DNA of 38,926 nt, from the IMG/VR virus record IMGVR_UViG_3300033145_003411, positions 1 through 38,926 of that record; one strand, given 5' to 3'. The position numbers were made by a program, and so were the translations under genes. Each line of letters starts with the position of its first letter. Positions within the stretch are counted from its first letter, which is position 1. Shown here piece after piece: positions 30,307 to 38,560 of the stretch. The DNA comes from a virus. The notes under the pieces were generated by a model, which had not been told where the DNA came from, made no database searches, and saw only the letters and a program-made list of their open reading frames with translations.

Positions 30307-30627
30307 TCAAAACCTCTTTAAAAGTTCTAAGAGTTTTTTAGGAATAGGATCATTGACAGGTATGCCTCGTTCTATTATTTGGGTATTTGTATTTGGTTCA
30401 TAATACACATAATAATAAGTTTTTTCTTCTGAAAAACTTATTAAAAGAGAATTACGTTCATACCATTCCAGGGTTATTTCTGTCGGTCCAGTAAGAGATA
30501 ATTGACAATCAATTCCATCATATCTGTCAATATCTTGTGGGAAGCCTTTTAAGAAAAAAATAATATTTTCAGTAGTCTTTTTTAGTCCTTCTTGAAGTTG
30601 CCTAATTCTTCCGATTGACTCGTTCAT
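30307..30627 (-). CDS. Hypothetical protein (106 residues)
   Basis: ATG follows AAAGGAGTAAAAA and the second copy of the promoter-like repeat. The protein has an N-terminal helix (IGRIRQLQEGLKKTTENI), beta strands (CQLSLTGPTEITLEWYER; KTYYYVYYEPN) and a final helix. There is no recognised domain or membrane segment. It heads a run of small coupled genes extending left to 28549. Confidence 0.62.
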   Translation of the reverse strand: MNESIGRIRQLQEGLKKTTENIIFFLKGFPQDIDRYDGIDCQLSLTGPTEITLEWYERNSLLISFSEEKTYYYVYYEPNTNTQIIERGIPVNDPIPKKLLELLKRF

Positions 30628-30633
30628 TTTTTA

Positions 30634-30657
30634 CTCCTTTATTATATTATAACCTAT
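30634..30657 (-). promoter_or_regulatory. Repeated promoter-like element, copy 2
   Basis: On the - strand it reads ATAGGTTATAATATAATAAA followed by GGAG. It agrees with copy 1 and copy 3 in the TATAATATAATAAAG core. It precedes the 106-residue gene. The upstream flank is A/T-rich with no -35-like box at standard distance. Confidence 0.6.
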
Positions 30658-30670
30658 TTGAACAGATTTT

Positions 30671-31657
30671 TTAAAAAAATCCTTTAACCTTTTCCTTATA
30701 AGGCTTGTATGGATTTGTCTTTGCAAAATCGTAAATATCGGCCCGATCTTTTAAATGGCCTTTTGCTGGCATAATGACGCCGACTGGTTTTCCTTGATCG
30801 AGAAATAAAGCCATATCGAAAGAATAATCCGCCTCTTGGTCACTCTTTTTTATTTTAACTTCTGCATTTGGATATAGTGTTAGAATAACATCAACGTATT
30901 TTGCTTGAAATAAGTCTTCATATTGATCTGGATAATCTTTACCTACAATATGGGCACAAGCAAAATGAGAAATATAATTATCTGTTGGCTGTAAAGTTTC
31001 TCCCATAATTTCAGCGTCAACAAATTCTCCTTCAAACATTATTTCCATATCTTCATATTTTCTATTTTTTACTGTATTAACAGGGAACTTAGGCTTGAAA
31101 TTTTCATCAACTCTTACCATATAATAACCATCAGTAAATAAATCTTTTGTTAAATATTGTTGATCTACATTTTCAATAATTTCTTGTTTCCTTGGAACGA
31201 ACTCGTTATAATACCAACCATCAATACTTTGAATCCTTCCTTTAGTTCTACCCGGTAATTTTCTAGGGCCTAATTTATTTCTTTGCCGATAAGCCCTCGA
31301 AGGAAATTTTTTCTTGATTGTATCTTTAAATTTTTTTAATTCTTCTTTAGTATTGATTATAGTATAAATTGTTCTGGTTTTGTCAATCTTAAATTCGACT
31401 ACGCCGTAATTCTTTTTGTTTTTATTGTATGCGTCCGATGCGATTTCATTACTATAATCTTCAATATGTCCAAGTTTGCTTCTTCGACTTAATTGTCTTA
31501 CATAATCTGAAGCTCCATAATCCCATTCTTTTTCAACGTCTCTTTGTTTTGGTGCAATAGCAATAGCTTTATCAATATTATCTAAGAGGAAATGTTTTTG
31601 TTCAGCCATACTAAAAAACGAGCTTTGATTGAAACCTTGGAAAACTTCTCTATTCAT
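30671..31657 (-). CDS. Hypothetical protein (328 residues) linked to GNAT gene
   Basis: ATG at 31657 overlaps the end of the upstream GNAT gene by 8 bases, so they are coupled. The protein has an initial region with FQGFNQSSFFSMAEQKHFLL, a basic middle (KKKFPSRAYRQRNKLGPRKL), and beta-rich parts including DGYYMVRVDENFKPKFPV and YSFDMALFLDQGKPVGVIMP. The last part, with strand-turn-strand pattern ending AKGHLKDRADIYDF, resembles a small compact domain. No family is recognised. Coupling suggests it acts with the acetyltransferase, for example as its substrate or partner. Confidence 0.65.
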   Translation of the reverse strand: MNREVFQGFNQSSFFSMAEQKHFLLDNIDKAIAIAPKQRDVEKEWDYGASDYVRQLSRRSKLGHIEDYSNEIASDAYNKNKKNYGVVEFKIDKTRTIYTIINTKEELKKFKDTIKKKFPSRAYRQRNKLGPRKLPGRTKGRIQSIDGWYYNEFVPRKQEIIENVDQQYLTKDLFTDGYYMVRVDENFKPKFPVNTVKNRKYEDMEIMFEGEFVDAEIMGETLQPTDNYISHFACAHIVGKDYPDQYEDLFQAKYVDVILTLYPNAEVKIKKSDQEADYSFDMALFLDQGKPVGVIMPAKGHLKDRADIYDFAKTNPYKPYKEKVKGFF

Positions 31658-32738
31658 TATATAACCTCTTATGCAAAGTAATTAAAGCACCGCAAGGTTT
31701 CAGTCCATGATTAGATAGATTCTGAATCATAGGGACATTTCCTATATTAGCACCAAAACAAATATATTCTACTCCTTGTTCTCCATAATGTTTTTGCCTT
31801 CTGCATATTAAAGCCGAACCTATTCCTATCCTTTTATAAAAAGGAGAAACAATTAAACCCATTCCTGATTGCGGATTTGTTATTACTCCTGTTTTGTTTT
31901 TTAAATCAATATCAATATCAACAATAATCGCCCCAACAATCCTTCCTCTGATTTTGCCTATAAGAACGTAAGGAAATTCATTCTTACTTTTTATAACTTC
32001 TTCAAATCTATTAGTATATAAATCTTGCGCCATTCCTTTATTAAAAAAGTTATCAGTAACAAATCTCGAAGGAAAACCCGAAAGAGAGAAAACATCTCTA
32101 TACATCTTTCGTATATCTTCAACATCGCATTCTTCTGCTTTAGTGATACTATCCAAACCCGTCCCTAAAAGGTCTTCTGGTCTATAAGCAAAATCTTGTG
32201 ATAAAGTAGCCATATTAAGAAAACCCTCGGCGTAGTAAAAACCGGCTTTTTCTAATGCTCTTATTTCAACAACCGAAGTCGAAGGTAAGTTAGCTGATAG
32301 AAAAGTATATCCATATTCTTTAGCCTGTTTGCAAATTTGTTTTGCTAATTCATTTGCTGTTTCTTCTTGGTGGTAAAAAAAGTTTTTATCCGTTTCATTA
32401 GTTTGTTTACGAACAGTAAAAAGTTCTATTCCTCCTATTTTAAAATTCCAATACTTGCTCAAAAAATCAGAGCTTGACAACTTTATTATTCCATTTGCTT
32501 GTTCAGCTGTGGATTGAACAATTACTAAGTTTCCTTTTTCAAAATCTATAAAAATATTTTTCGCTCTTATTTGCTCAAGAAAAGTATCAATATGATATTT
32601 GACTACTTCAGGAATTACTTTACCAAAACGCATAGAGACTATTTTCTGATAGTAATTTTGAAGAAGCTTAATTACTTGGTTGTCTAATTCATTGCCGGAC
32701 TTATCGTTAGGAATATAAGGAAAGTTTATATTAAACAT
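31650..32738 (-). CDS. GNAT-family N-acetyltransferase, two-module, WecD-like
   Basis: A 362-residue protein. The C-terminal half (about 195-360) is a clear GNAT domain with GKIRGRIVGAIIVDI (strand pair), GLIVSPFYKRIGIGSALI containing the acetyl-CoA loop R/K-x-x-G-x-G, and VPMIQNLSNHGLKPCGALIT. The N-terminal half has FLSANLPSTSVVEIRALEKAGFYY, the C-terminal part of a second GNAT-like module, as in WecD-type sugar N-acetyltransferases. It should transfer acetyl from acetyl-CoA to an amino group, perhaps on an amino-sugar nucleotide. It lies 2 bases after the preceding gene in a compact - strand operon. Confidence 0.8.
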   Translation of the reverse strand: MFNINFPYIPNDKSGNELDNQVIKLLQNYYQKIVSMRFGKVIPEVVKYHIDTFLEQIRAKNIFIDFEKGNLVIVQSTAEQANGIIKLSSSDFLSKYWNFKIGGIELFTVRKQTNETDKNFFYHQEETANELAKQICKQAKEYGYTFLSANLPSTSVVEIRALEKAGFYYAEGFLNMATLSQDFAYRPEDLLGTGLDSITKAEECDVEDIRKMYRDVFSLSGFPSRFVTDNFFNKGMAQDLYTNRFEEVIKSKNEFPYVLIGKIRGRIVGAIIVDIDIDLKNKTGVITNPQSGMGLIVSPFYKRIGIGSALICRRQKHYGEQGVEYICFGANIGNVPMIQNLSNHGLKPCGALITLHKRLYNE

Positions 32739-32739
32739 A

Positions 32740-32976
32740 CTATTTTTCTATAAACTTTGCCGAATAAATATGGTTATATTCAATATTATCTTCGCAATCT
32801 GAAAGTTTTACTCCATCGGCCACAAAAATAATATTTTCTGACTTTAGATTAAGAATTTCTAATTGTTCAGGAGTTAATTCTATCTTGACAGTTCTGAGAT
32901 AAATTAAAGTTGCATCATATTCTGCTGATTCATTAAAATCTCGCGGATCATAAGACATGTCAATTTCTAAATACAT
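32740..32976 (-). CDS. Small acidic hypothetical protein
   Basis: A 78-residue protein with AAGGAGAAAAA before ATG, overlapping the previous gene by 10 bases. It has TLIYLRTVKIELTPEQLEIL then NIIFVADGVKLSDCEDN, an alpha/beta pattern shared in part (VEMIDDF..RIKLTQEQVQL) by the protein encoded at 33375-33905, so both may carry a related small domain. No known function. Confidence 0.6.
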   Translation of the reverse strand: MYLEIDMSYDPRDFNESAEYDATLIYLRTVKIELTPEQLEILNLKSENIIFVADGVKLSDCEDNIEYNHIYSAKFIEK

Positions 32977-33365
32977 TTTTTCTCCTTAATTACAAATCGT
33001 TCTCGAAATAATTTGGCAATCTTTCCTATTTCAGTTTGTCTATTCATAATATCTTTTAAATGTTTTGTAGATATATATGCTTTCATTTGGTTATTATATT
33101 CGATAATTTGTAGGTCTTGTAATACTGAGAATGCTAAATCAATTTCCTCAGAATAAGGAAAATCAGAATCAAAATTGAAATGTATATCTTCCATTATATC
33201 AGGGAAAGCCTCTTTCATTTCTTGATAAAATTTGTAAATATTTCCTTTTTTTAGAAATAATTTTCTGTCGCCTTTCTCAAGCGCTTTTACAAGTACCTCT
33301 AAAATAATATCCGAAGCATCATAGTCTGGGACATACGCATCAAAACGTCCAATTTTTGTTTTCAT
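32967..33365 (-). CDS. Hypothetical protein (132 residues)
   Basis: The ribosome site AAGGAGAAAG precedes ATG. The start KIGRFDAYVPDYDASDIILE is followed by a basic helical region (EKGDRKLFLKKGNIYKFYQE), an acidic part (FNFDSDFPYSEEIDLAFSVL) and a basic C-terminus. The pattern could hold a winged-helix-like unit, but no family is recognised. It is encoded 9 bases after the Cys-rich gene and coupled to the next. Confidence 0.62.
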   Translation of the reverse strand: MKTKIGRFDAYVPDYDASDIILEVLVKALEKGDRKLFLKKGNIYKFYQEMKEAFPDIMEDIHFNFDSDFPYSEEIDLAFSVLQDLQIIEYNNQMKAYISTKHLKDIMNRQTEIGKIAKLFRERFVIKEKKCI

Positions 33366-33374
33366 TCTTTCTCC

Positions 33375-33905
33375 TTAATCTTTCTGGATACAAATTGGTT
33401 TAACGATTTCGTATATCTTTTTCCCTCTCGCTTCTCCTACACAACTTGGGGTGGATAGTTGAACCTGCTCCTGGGTTAGTTTTATTCTAACAATACGAAA
33501 AAAACCGTTAAAATCATCAATCATCTCGACATATAAATATAGTTCTTCCTCTTTCTTCTCTGGCAATTCTGAAACTTGAATCGCTAAGGCATTTTTTTCA
33601 GTTACATCATCACAAATTTCCCAATGATAATAAGAAGTTCCAATTTTTTCGCATTTAGTTCCTCCCCCGTTACCTTCTTCCCAATCAATCGGGCAATGAG
33701 AGCAATCTATTTTTGTGCCTTCGTTGTCAGGTGTGTTAGGAAAATTATCAGAAACATATTGACATAAATAACAAGAATGAAGTATATTTCTGTATTCTGG
33801 GTCGTATTTTTCAAGCCAACCAACTTTTCTTAACCCTGTTTCCCCCATACCCCTCCATTGACGCCGGAACTTGGATATAGCCTCGGACCTTGTTAATTTA
33901 TTCAT
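33375..33905 (-). CDS. Phage protein with zinc-type CxxC cluster
   Basis: A 176-residue protein. ATG is preceded by AAAGGAGAAAA. Cysteines are arranged as CYLCQYV near residue 45-48, then CSHCPIDWEEG near 68-71 and single Cys at about 84 and 98, a likely zinc-binding fold recalled from phage proteins with a CxLCxY...CxxCPxxW pattern. The C-terminal 65 residues (EELYLYVEMIDDFNGFFRIV, RIKLTQEQVQLS) form a separate alpha/beta unit similar to the small protein at 32740-32976. Confidence 0.68.
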   Translation of the reverse strand: MNKLTRSEAISKFRRQWRGMGETGLRKVGWLEKYDPEYRNILHSCYLCQYVSDNFPNTPDNEGTKIDCSHCPIDWEEGNGGGTKCEKIGTSYYHWEICDDVTEKNALAIQVSELPEKKEEELYLYVEMIDDFNGFFRIVRIKLTQEQVQLSTPSCVGEARGKKIYEIVKPICIQKD

Positions 33906-33917
33906 AATTTTTCTCCT

Positions 33918-34226
33918 TTATTCTACTGCTTCAGTTAAAGTCCATAAACAAAGGCCAGTTTCGCATATCATAATTTTAATCCTCCCTTGCCATGAGTCTG
34001 TTTTTAAAATCTCAACTTTCGTTCCTGGCTTTAAAGTGATAGCCTGCCTCATATCTAAAATCTTTTTTAAGGCTTTGCGCTTTTTGGTTATTGAAAAATT
34101 TATAACCTGGTCAAGTATCCGTTCCGTTCTACAAAAAGCATATCCTTCTACTGTGTATTTTATTTCTCCAGCAAACAAATTGCTTGAAAAAAATAACATG
34201 AAAATAAATATTAGGATTGCTTTCAT
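33918..34226 (-). CDS. Exported SH3-like small protein
   Basis: A 102-residue protein with a signal peptide (MKAILIFIFMLFFSSNLFAG, cleavage likely after Ala19) and a mature part ending in ITLKPGTKVEILKTDSWQGR and KIMICETGLCLWT. This resembles bacterial SH3-type domains that bind cell-wall or metal ligands in periplasmic proteins. It overlaps the previous gene's end (ATGA). A periplasmic role against host defences or superinfecting phages is possible, but unproven. Confidence 0.68.
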   Translation of the reverse strand: MKAILIFIFMLFFSSNLFAGEIKYTVEGYAFCRTERILDQVINFSITKKRKALKKILDMRQAITLKPGTKVEILKTDSWQGRIKIMICETGLCLWTLTEAVE

Positions 34227-34585
34227 TTTCTCTTAAATCCCCAACAATTATTAATTATGTTAACTTTTTCTGCTAAAGTAAATTCGTAATCAGTAGTGGG
34301 AACGTTTTTATTAGTCGATGTAAACACATAATTAGAGAACGCATGATGTGAACAATATTCTCCTTCCAAATATACACAAGATGAACATTGTTCAAGATGG
34401 TTGAACTTTTCTACATTTACATGCTGTATCTTGTCTGCAATTGCCACTCTACGAACTATGTATTTCTTATAATCATATATAAATAGCTCCCCTATACCAT
34501 GAAGACTACTTAAAATTATCTTATCAACCCATAAAAGGTTTCCATAAATATCTCTGAAGTGATTTTCTTTGATTTCATAACCCAT
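34223..34585 (-). CDS. Hypothetical protein with Cys/His motif
   Basis: A 120-residue protein. ATG follows AAAGGAGTTTAAAAAA and the variant promoter-like copy at 34595-34619. It has CSSCVYLEGEYCSHHAF at about 67-83, a compact Cys/His cluster suited to zinc binding, and a C-terminal AEKVNIINNCWGFKRK similar to phage proteins with a terminal NNCxGFK. Function unknown. Confidence 0.65.
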   Translation of the reverse strand: MGYEIKENHFRDIYGNLLWVDKIILSSLHGIGELFIYDYKKYIVRRVAIADKIQHVNVEKFNHLEQCSSCVYLEGEYCSHHAFSNYVFTSTNKNVPTTDYEFTLAEKVNIINNCWGFKRK

Positions 34586-34594
34586 TTTTTTAAA

Positions 34595-34619
34595 CTCCTT
34601 TATTTTTATTATAACCTAT
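34595..34619 (-). promoter_or_regulatory. Repeated promoter-like element, copy 3 (variant)
   Basis: On the - strand it reads ATAGGTTATAATAAAAATAA then AGGAG. The ATAGGTTATAAT and AAAGGAG ends match the other copies, while the middle differs (AAAAA in place of ATAAT). It precedes the 120-residue gene at 34585. Confidence 0.5.
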
Positions 34620-34656
34620 AAATCCTTTTGCTTTTTGTGCTTCTCCATCCCCTTTT

Positions 34657-34965
34657 CTAACAGTGGTCAATACTACTAGGCCCCTCCTCTAAAGAAAAAA
34701 TCAATCCAAGAAGTAGCCAGGTCCCCCCACGTATAACAAATGGTATAAAGAATGCTATTGATGCTAACTTTTTCTCCCCAGTTTCAACAAATACCTCATT
34801 CGCTACATGAAGTTCATACATACTATACATAGATCCAGTAAAGAATAAAATAAAAGCTAAAATTAAGGCTGTATAATATATCCAACTCTTATCATCTGAG
34901 CAGAGGCAAAAAATTATAAGACCTATAAAAAAGAACTCATGGAAAAATAAAATCAAATAACTCAT
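34657..34965 (-). CDS. Small integral membrane protein
   Basis: A 102-residue protein with three predicted membrane segments at about 3-22 (YLILFFHEFFFIGLIIFC), 28-49 and 67-90 (FFIPFVIRGGTWLLLGLIF), and short charged loops. The ribosome site AAAGGAG precedes ATG. Such early-region small membrane proteins in phages can be superinfection-exclusion or host-modifying factors, but the sequence shows only topology. Confidence 0.65.
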   Translation of the reverse strand: MSYLILFFHEFFFIGLIIFCLCSDDKSWIYYTALILAFILFFTGSMYSMYELHVANEVFVETGEKKLASIAFFIPFVIRGGTWLLLGLIFSLEEGPSSIDHC

Positions 34966-35027
34966 TTTACTACTCCTTTAAATTTAAAAAAATTAATACT
35001 TCCTAATAAAACTAAAACACTTTTCAT
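34962..35027 (-). CDS. 21-residue leader-like ORF
   Basis: ATG at 35027 follows AAGAAGGAAAG, directly downstream of the promoter-like repeat. The peptide begins MKSVLVLLGSINFFK and the stop overlaps the ATG of the membrane protein gene (ATGA), so it would couple translation. Its hydrophobic start is typical of a leader peptide. Short length keeps confidence low. Confidence 0.35.
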   Translation of the reverse strand: MKSVLVLLGSINFFKFKGVVK

Positions 35028-35035
35028 CTTTCCTT

Positions 35036-35056
35036 CTTTATTATATTATAACCTAT
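35036..35056 (-). promoter_or_regulatory. Repeated promoter-like element, copy 4
   Basis: On the - strand it reads ATAGGTTATAATATAATAAA then G. It is identical to copy 2 over the core. It lies after the reductase gene and before the 21-residue ORF and membrane protein gene, so it would begin a new transcript there. Confidence 0.58.
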
Positions 35057-35084
35057 TCTGGATTGTTTTTTGAAAATAATTTAT

Positions 35085-38000
35085 TTACCCACAATTAGAC
35101 CAGCCACACGAAAGGCATTTAGAGCAACCTTCCTCTAAGACAACGCTATAATTTTTACATTCTGCACAAATAGTTCCAACCCCTTCTTTCTGAAATTCAA
35201 CATCAGAATAATTTTTTTCAAGTATTTTAGCTACAGCATCAGGAACAGAATAAACAGGAAAGCCATAATTCCAAACCACTCCATTTCCTCTGATATTCTT
35301 TAATTGTTTGATTATTTCAACTACATCAATTCCAGAACGCAAAGCAAGAGAAATTAATCTTGCTATCGCTTCGCCATCGGCTGATTCATCTGCTCCTGAT
35401 TTACCTGTAATCAAGAATACATCAAAAGGTTTTTTAATATCGTTTTCGTCTTTTACCTCTCCTATGGCAATATATAAATGGCCTTTATTCGTTCTGATTT
35501 TTTCTATAATAGCTTCTGTCCTACTTGGTCTTTCAACCGGAGACCTTTTAGATACTTGAGCCTCAACCTCCCTTGAGCCCTCTCTATACATTGTAACTGA
35601 CTTGCATCCTGATTGATAAGCCTTATGAAACGTATCACTTATTTCTTTTTTTGTAATATTTTTTGGTAAATTTATTGTCTTAGATATTCCCGAATGGATG
35701 TATTTTTGAAGTGTTGATAACATTTTTATATGCTGTTCTGGTTTTATGTCTTTCGCACATGCAAAATATTCTGGAACCTTTTTACCCGGATGTTCATTTA
35801 CCCACTTTTCATACAATGGATGTTTTATTGTAATCGTTTCTTCTATACATTTCTTTTCAAACTCGAATGAAAATACAGGTTCACATCCACTTGAACAATT
35901 TGCTATTAGGCTTATTGAACCAGTAGGAGCTATTGTAGTTAGTAAACCATTTCTCCTTGTCATTCCAATTGAGACTAACTTTTCCGGTATACCTTTTTCT
36001 TTCCCTAGTTTTTCACTTGCCTCGTTTGCATAGTCGCTTAGAGCTTTCATTATCTTTTCAGATATTTCAATAGCCTCTTTACTCCTGTAATCTATCTCTA
36101 ATTTAATCAAAGTATCAGCAAGGCCCATAATTCCGAGTCCTATTCTTCTTGTCTTTTTAGCCTCTATTTCAAATTGACTTGTTGGATAAGTCGTAACATC
36201 AATAACATCATCAAGAAATCTAACTGAATAACCAACAATTTTTTCTAATGACTGAAAATCAAATTCTTTATTTTTAACAAACTTTGATAAATTTATTGAG
36301 CCAAGCACGCAACTGCCATTAGATGGCAACGGCTGTTCGCCACACTGGGCACACAGTATATTATTGTGCTTAGGTTTTTTAGACTTAGTCTCATCTTCAT
36401 TTACCATTATATAAAAATTATGATTACCATCAACAGTCCCATTATAAACATCTTCATACCCATCTTCTTCAACCGAAACAACAACAAAATTTAACTCAGA
36501 GGCTTGTTGTAAATCTTTGTACGAAGTAAAGCAATATTTATTAAACCCTGATTCATTTGAACAACGTATTCTATAATGGACGCTACTCTTTTTGCATGAA
36601 GATTCCCATTCTTTTCTTAGTGGGTTCCTTTTAAGATTTTTTCTAAGTATATTATAAATATACATTTGATTAATCCTAGTTTCCCGTTGCCTATTTTCAA
36701 GATACGAATAAAATTTATTTCTATTACCCTCATCTGAACGTCCATAATCGTTTGAACATTTCCAAGAACAAAACGAACGCTCTCTATTCCGCCATTTAGT
36801 TATAAAGGGATCTCCACACCACTCACATATTTTATTTACATAAATACAACCACTATCAAAAAATATATCCATATCTGTTTCTTTTATTAATTCTAAAAAT
36901 CTTTTGTATTCTCTAATATGGGAAGAATGTTCTAAAGCAATAACCCCTGCTTTTTTAGCCGCTGCTAACAACATCTTACTCGAACAAGTATAATCACCGA
37001 GAGAATATGAGCTAGAAGGCAAGCCGCTCGATAAACAATAATCATGCCATTCGTCCTTAGTAACTCGCCTACCCAATTCCTTAGAATACTTAATAGCTTG
37101 ATTAAAAACATGGTCTGGAGTAACCCCTTTGTATCTACCATTATTACACCCAGAATGGTCCTGTTTTATTAACCAATTTTTTTCAGGAAATCTATTCATA
37201 GGATTATTATCACCAAACATATTTAATGAATGTAATTTATCGTGATCTTCCTTAGTCATAACAATTAAATTATCAAAAGTATTATCTAACCCATTATAAT
37301 TATCATGATGAACAACCTCGTCAAATTTTAATTTGCGGCCAAGTTTAAACTCAGCCAATATCCTATGTTCTGATATGGTCTGCGAAAAGCCTGTATTAAT
37401 CCATTTATAATCCTGTGATTTAGAATTAGAATGGTTAAGTATTTCTTTAAAAGAAGCGTTGTATGAAATCATGTGATGCAATCTATCACCACTAACTAAC
37501 TCATCGGCTCTCTTTATACTGCCTCCCTTTGTATAAAACTTATGATTTTCAGTACAACGAACAATAGAGCCATCATCTAAAGTAACTTTAAGAATTTTCT
37601 TATTTTTACCAGTAAGGCGTGGTCTACGCATCATTTGAACTTCAACCTTCTGTATTTTTTTATTAAAACAAAACACAGGTATATCTTTATTTTCTTCAGC
37701 CAAAGTTTTAATATCAACATATTGTCTACCATCAGCTACGTAAACCATTGAGTTACCAACAATACAAGGGTTACATGATTCAATAGTTTCTATCTCTTTT
37801 AATTCACTACGTTTATTGATTTGATCAATAAAAATAACCGAAGGTTCGCCGGAGTTCCACGTCCCTGAAACTATCTCATCCCAAAGAGCATTCGGATTAA
37901 TAGTTTCTACTTCATTTCCTTTCCATGTCAAAGAGAAAGGTTCTCCAAGTTCTAATTTATTCATAAATTTATCTGTTATAGCAACACTTAAATTAAAATT

Positions 38001-38558
38001 AGATAAACGGCCTTCTTTGTTTTTTGATCTGACAAATTCAAATATGTCTGGATGGTCACAACGTAATGTTGCCATATTAGCACCGCGCCTAACACCTCCT
38101 TGTTTCATCTGACCTGTAGCAACATCGAAAATCTTTAGAAAAGAAACTGGTCCGCTTGCTACGCCGTTTGTATGCTTTACTTCTGATCCTTTTGGCCTGA
38201 GTGATGAAAATGAAAATCCAGTGCCTCCGCCTTCTTTATGAATAAGAACTGCTGTTTTTAAGGAATCAAAGATTCCTTTTATGCTATCGTCTATTCCAAT
38301 AACGAAACAAGCAAGTAATTGTCTTGTTGGTTTTTTGCCTGCATTTATAAGACATGGTGTATTAGGTAAAAATTTCAATTCATTCATCATTCTATAAAAT
38401 CTTTTTTCCCATTTATTCTTTGCCTCTTCTGATATTTCAGCAGAAGCAATAGAATTAGCAACACGATGTAGCATATCTTCTGGAGATTCTTTATCTCCTT
38501 TGCTTGTAATCAAATAACGAAACTCTAATATCTCTTTTGCATTCTCAGTCAAATTCAT
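35085..38558 (-). CDS. nrdJ: Adenosylcobalamin-dependent (class II) ribonucleotide reductase containing an intein
   Basis: A 1157-residue precursor. After removal of the 474-residue intein (265-738) the mature enzyme would be 683 residues. Features are LLACFVIG with redox Cys84, HKEGGGTGFSFSSLRPKGS at 107-125, ANMATLRCDHPDIFEF, the split finger loop NP/CGEQPLPSNGSCVLGS with radical Cys739 and redox Cys750, APTGSISLIANCSSGCEP, and a C-terminal Cys-rich tail (CAECK, GCSKCLSCGWSNCG) typical of NrdJ. It reduces ribonucleotides to deoxyribonucleotides in either oxygen state, with B12 cofactor from the host. RBS AAAAGGA precedes ATG. It is encoded 2 bases after the acyltransferase gene. Confidence 0.93.
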   Translation of the reverse strand: MNLTENAKEILEFRYLITSKGDKESPEDMLHRVANSIASAEISEEAKNKWEKRFYRMMNELKFLPNTPCLINAGKKPTRQLLACFVIGIDDSIKGIFDSLKTAVLIHKEGGGTGFSFSSLRPKGSEVKHTNGVASGPVSFLKIFDVATGQMKQGGVRRGANMATLRCDHPDIFEFVRSKNKEGRLSNFNLSVAITDKFMNKLELGEPFSLTWKGNEVETINPNALWDEIVSGTWNSGEPSVIFIDQINKRSELKEIETIESCNPCIVGNSMVYVADGRQYVDIKTLAEENKDIPVFCFNKKIQKVEVQMMRRPRLTGKNKKILKVTLDDGSIVRCTENHKFYTKGGSIKRADELVSGDRLHHMISYNASFKEILNHSNSKSQDYKWINTGFSQTISEHRILAEFKLGRKLKFDEVVHHDNYNGLDNTFDNLIVMTKEDHDKLHSLNMFGDNNPMNRFPEKNWLIKQDHSGCNNGRYKGVTPDHVFNQAIKYSKELGRRVTKDEWHDYCLSSGLPSSSYSLGDYTCSSKMLLAAAKKAGVIALEHSSHIREYKRFLELIKETDMDIFFDSGCIYVNKICEWCGDPFITKWRNRERSFCSWKCSNDYGRSDEGNRNKFYSYLENRQRETRINQMYIYNILRKNLKRNPLRKEWESSCKKSSVHYRIRCSNESGFNKYCFTSYKDLQQASELNFVVVSVEEDGYEDVYNGTVDGNHNFYIMVNEDETKSKKPKHNNILCAQCGEQPLPSNGSCVLGSINLSKFVKNKEFDFQSLEKIVGYSVRFLDDVIDVTTYPTSQFEIEAKKTRRIGLGIMGLADTLIKLEIDYRSKEAIEISEKIMKALSDYANEASEKLGKEKGIPEKLVSIGMTRRNGLLTTIAPTGSISLIANCSSGCEPVFSFEFEKKCIEETITIKHPLYEKWVNEHPGKKVPEYFACAKDIKPEQHIKMLSTLQKYIHSGISKTINLPKNITKKEISDTFHKAYQSGCKSVTMYREGSREVEAQVSKRSPVERPSRTEAIIEKIRTNKGHLYIAIGEVKDENDIKKPFDVFLITGKSGADESADGEAIARLISLALRSGIDVVEIIKQLKNIRGNGVVWNYGFPVYSVPDAVAKILEKNYSDVEFQKEGVGTICAECKNYSVVLEEGCSKCLSCGWSNCG
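36345..37766 (-). mobile_element. Intein with HNH homing endonuclease in NrdJ
   Basis: Splicing block A begins with Cys265 (CIVGNSMVYVADG). Block B has GSIVRCTENHKFYT with Thr336 and His339. The endonuclease region has SEHRILAEFKLGRKL, EVVHHDN with His417/418, GLDNTFDNLIVMT and DHDKLHSL (an HNH_3-like site) at 395-445. A four-Cys zinc motif CEWC...CSWKC lies at 578-601, and blocks F/G are VDGNHNFYI and NNILCAQ. The intein ends in Gln738 rather than the usual Asn, with Ala before it rather than His, and the +1 residue is Cys739. The NPC-GEQ insertion site is a known hot spot in reductases. Confidence 0.88.
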
Positions 38559-38560
38559 AT

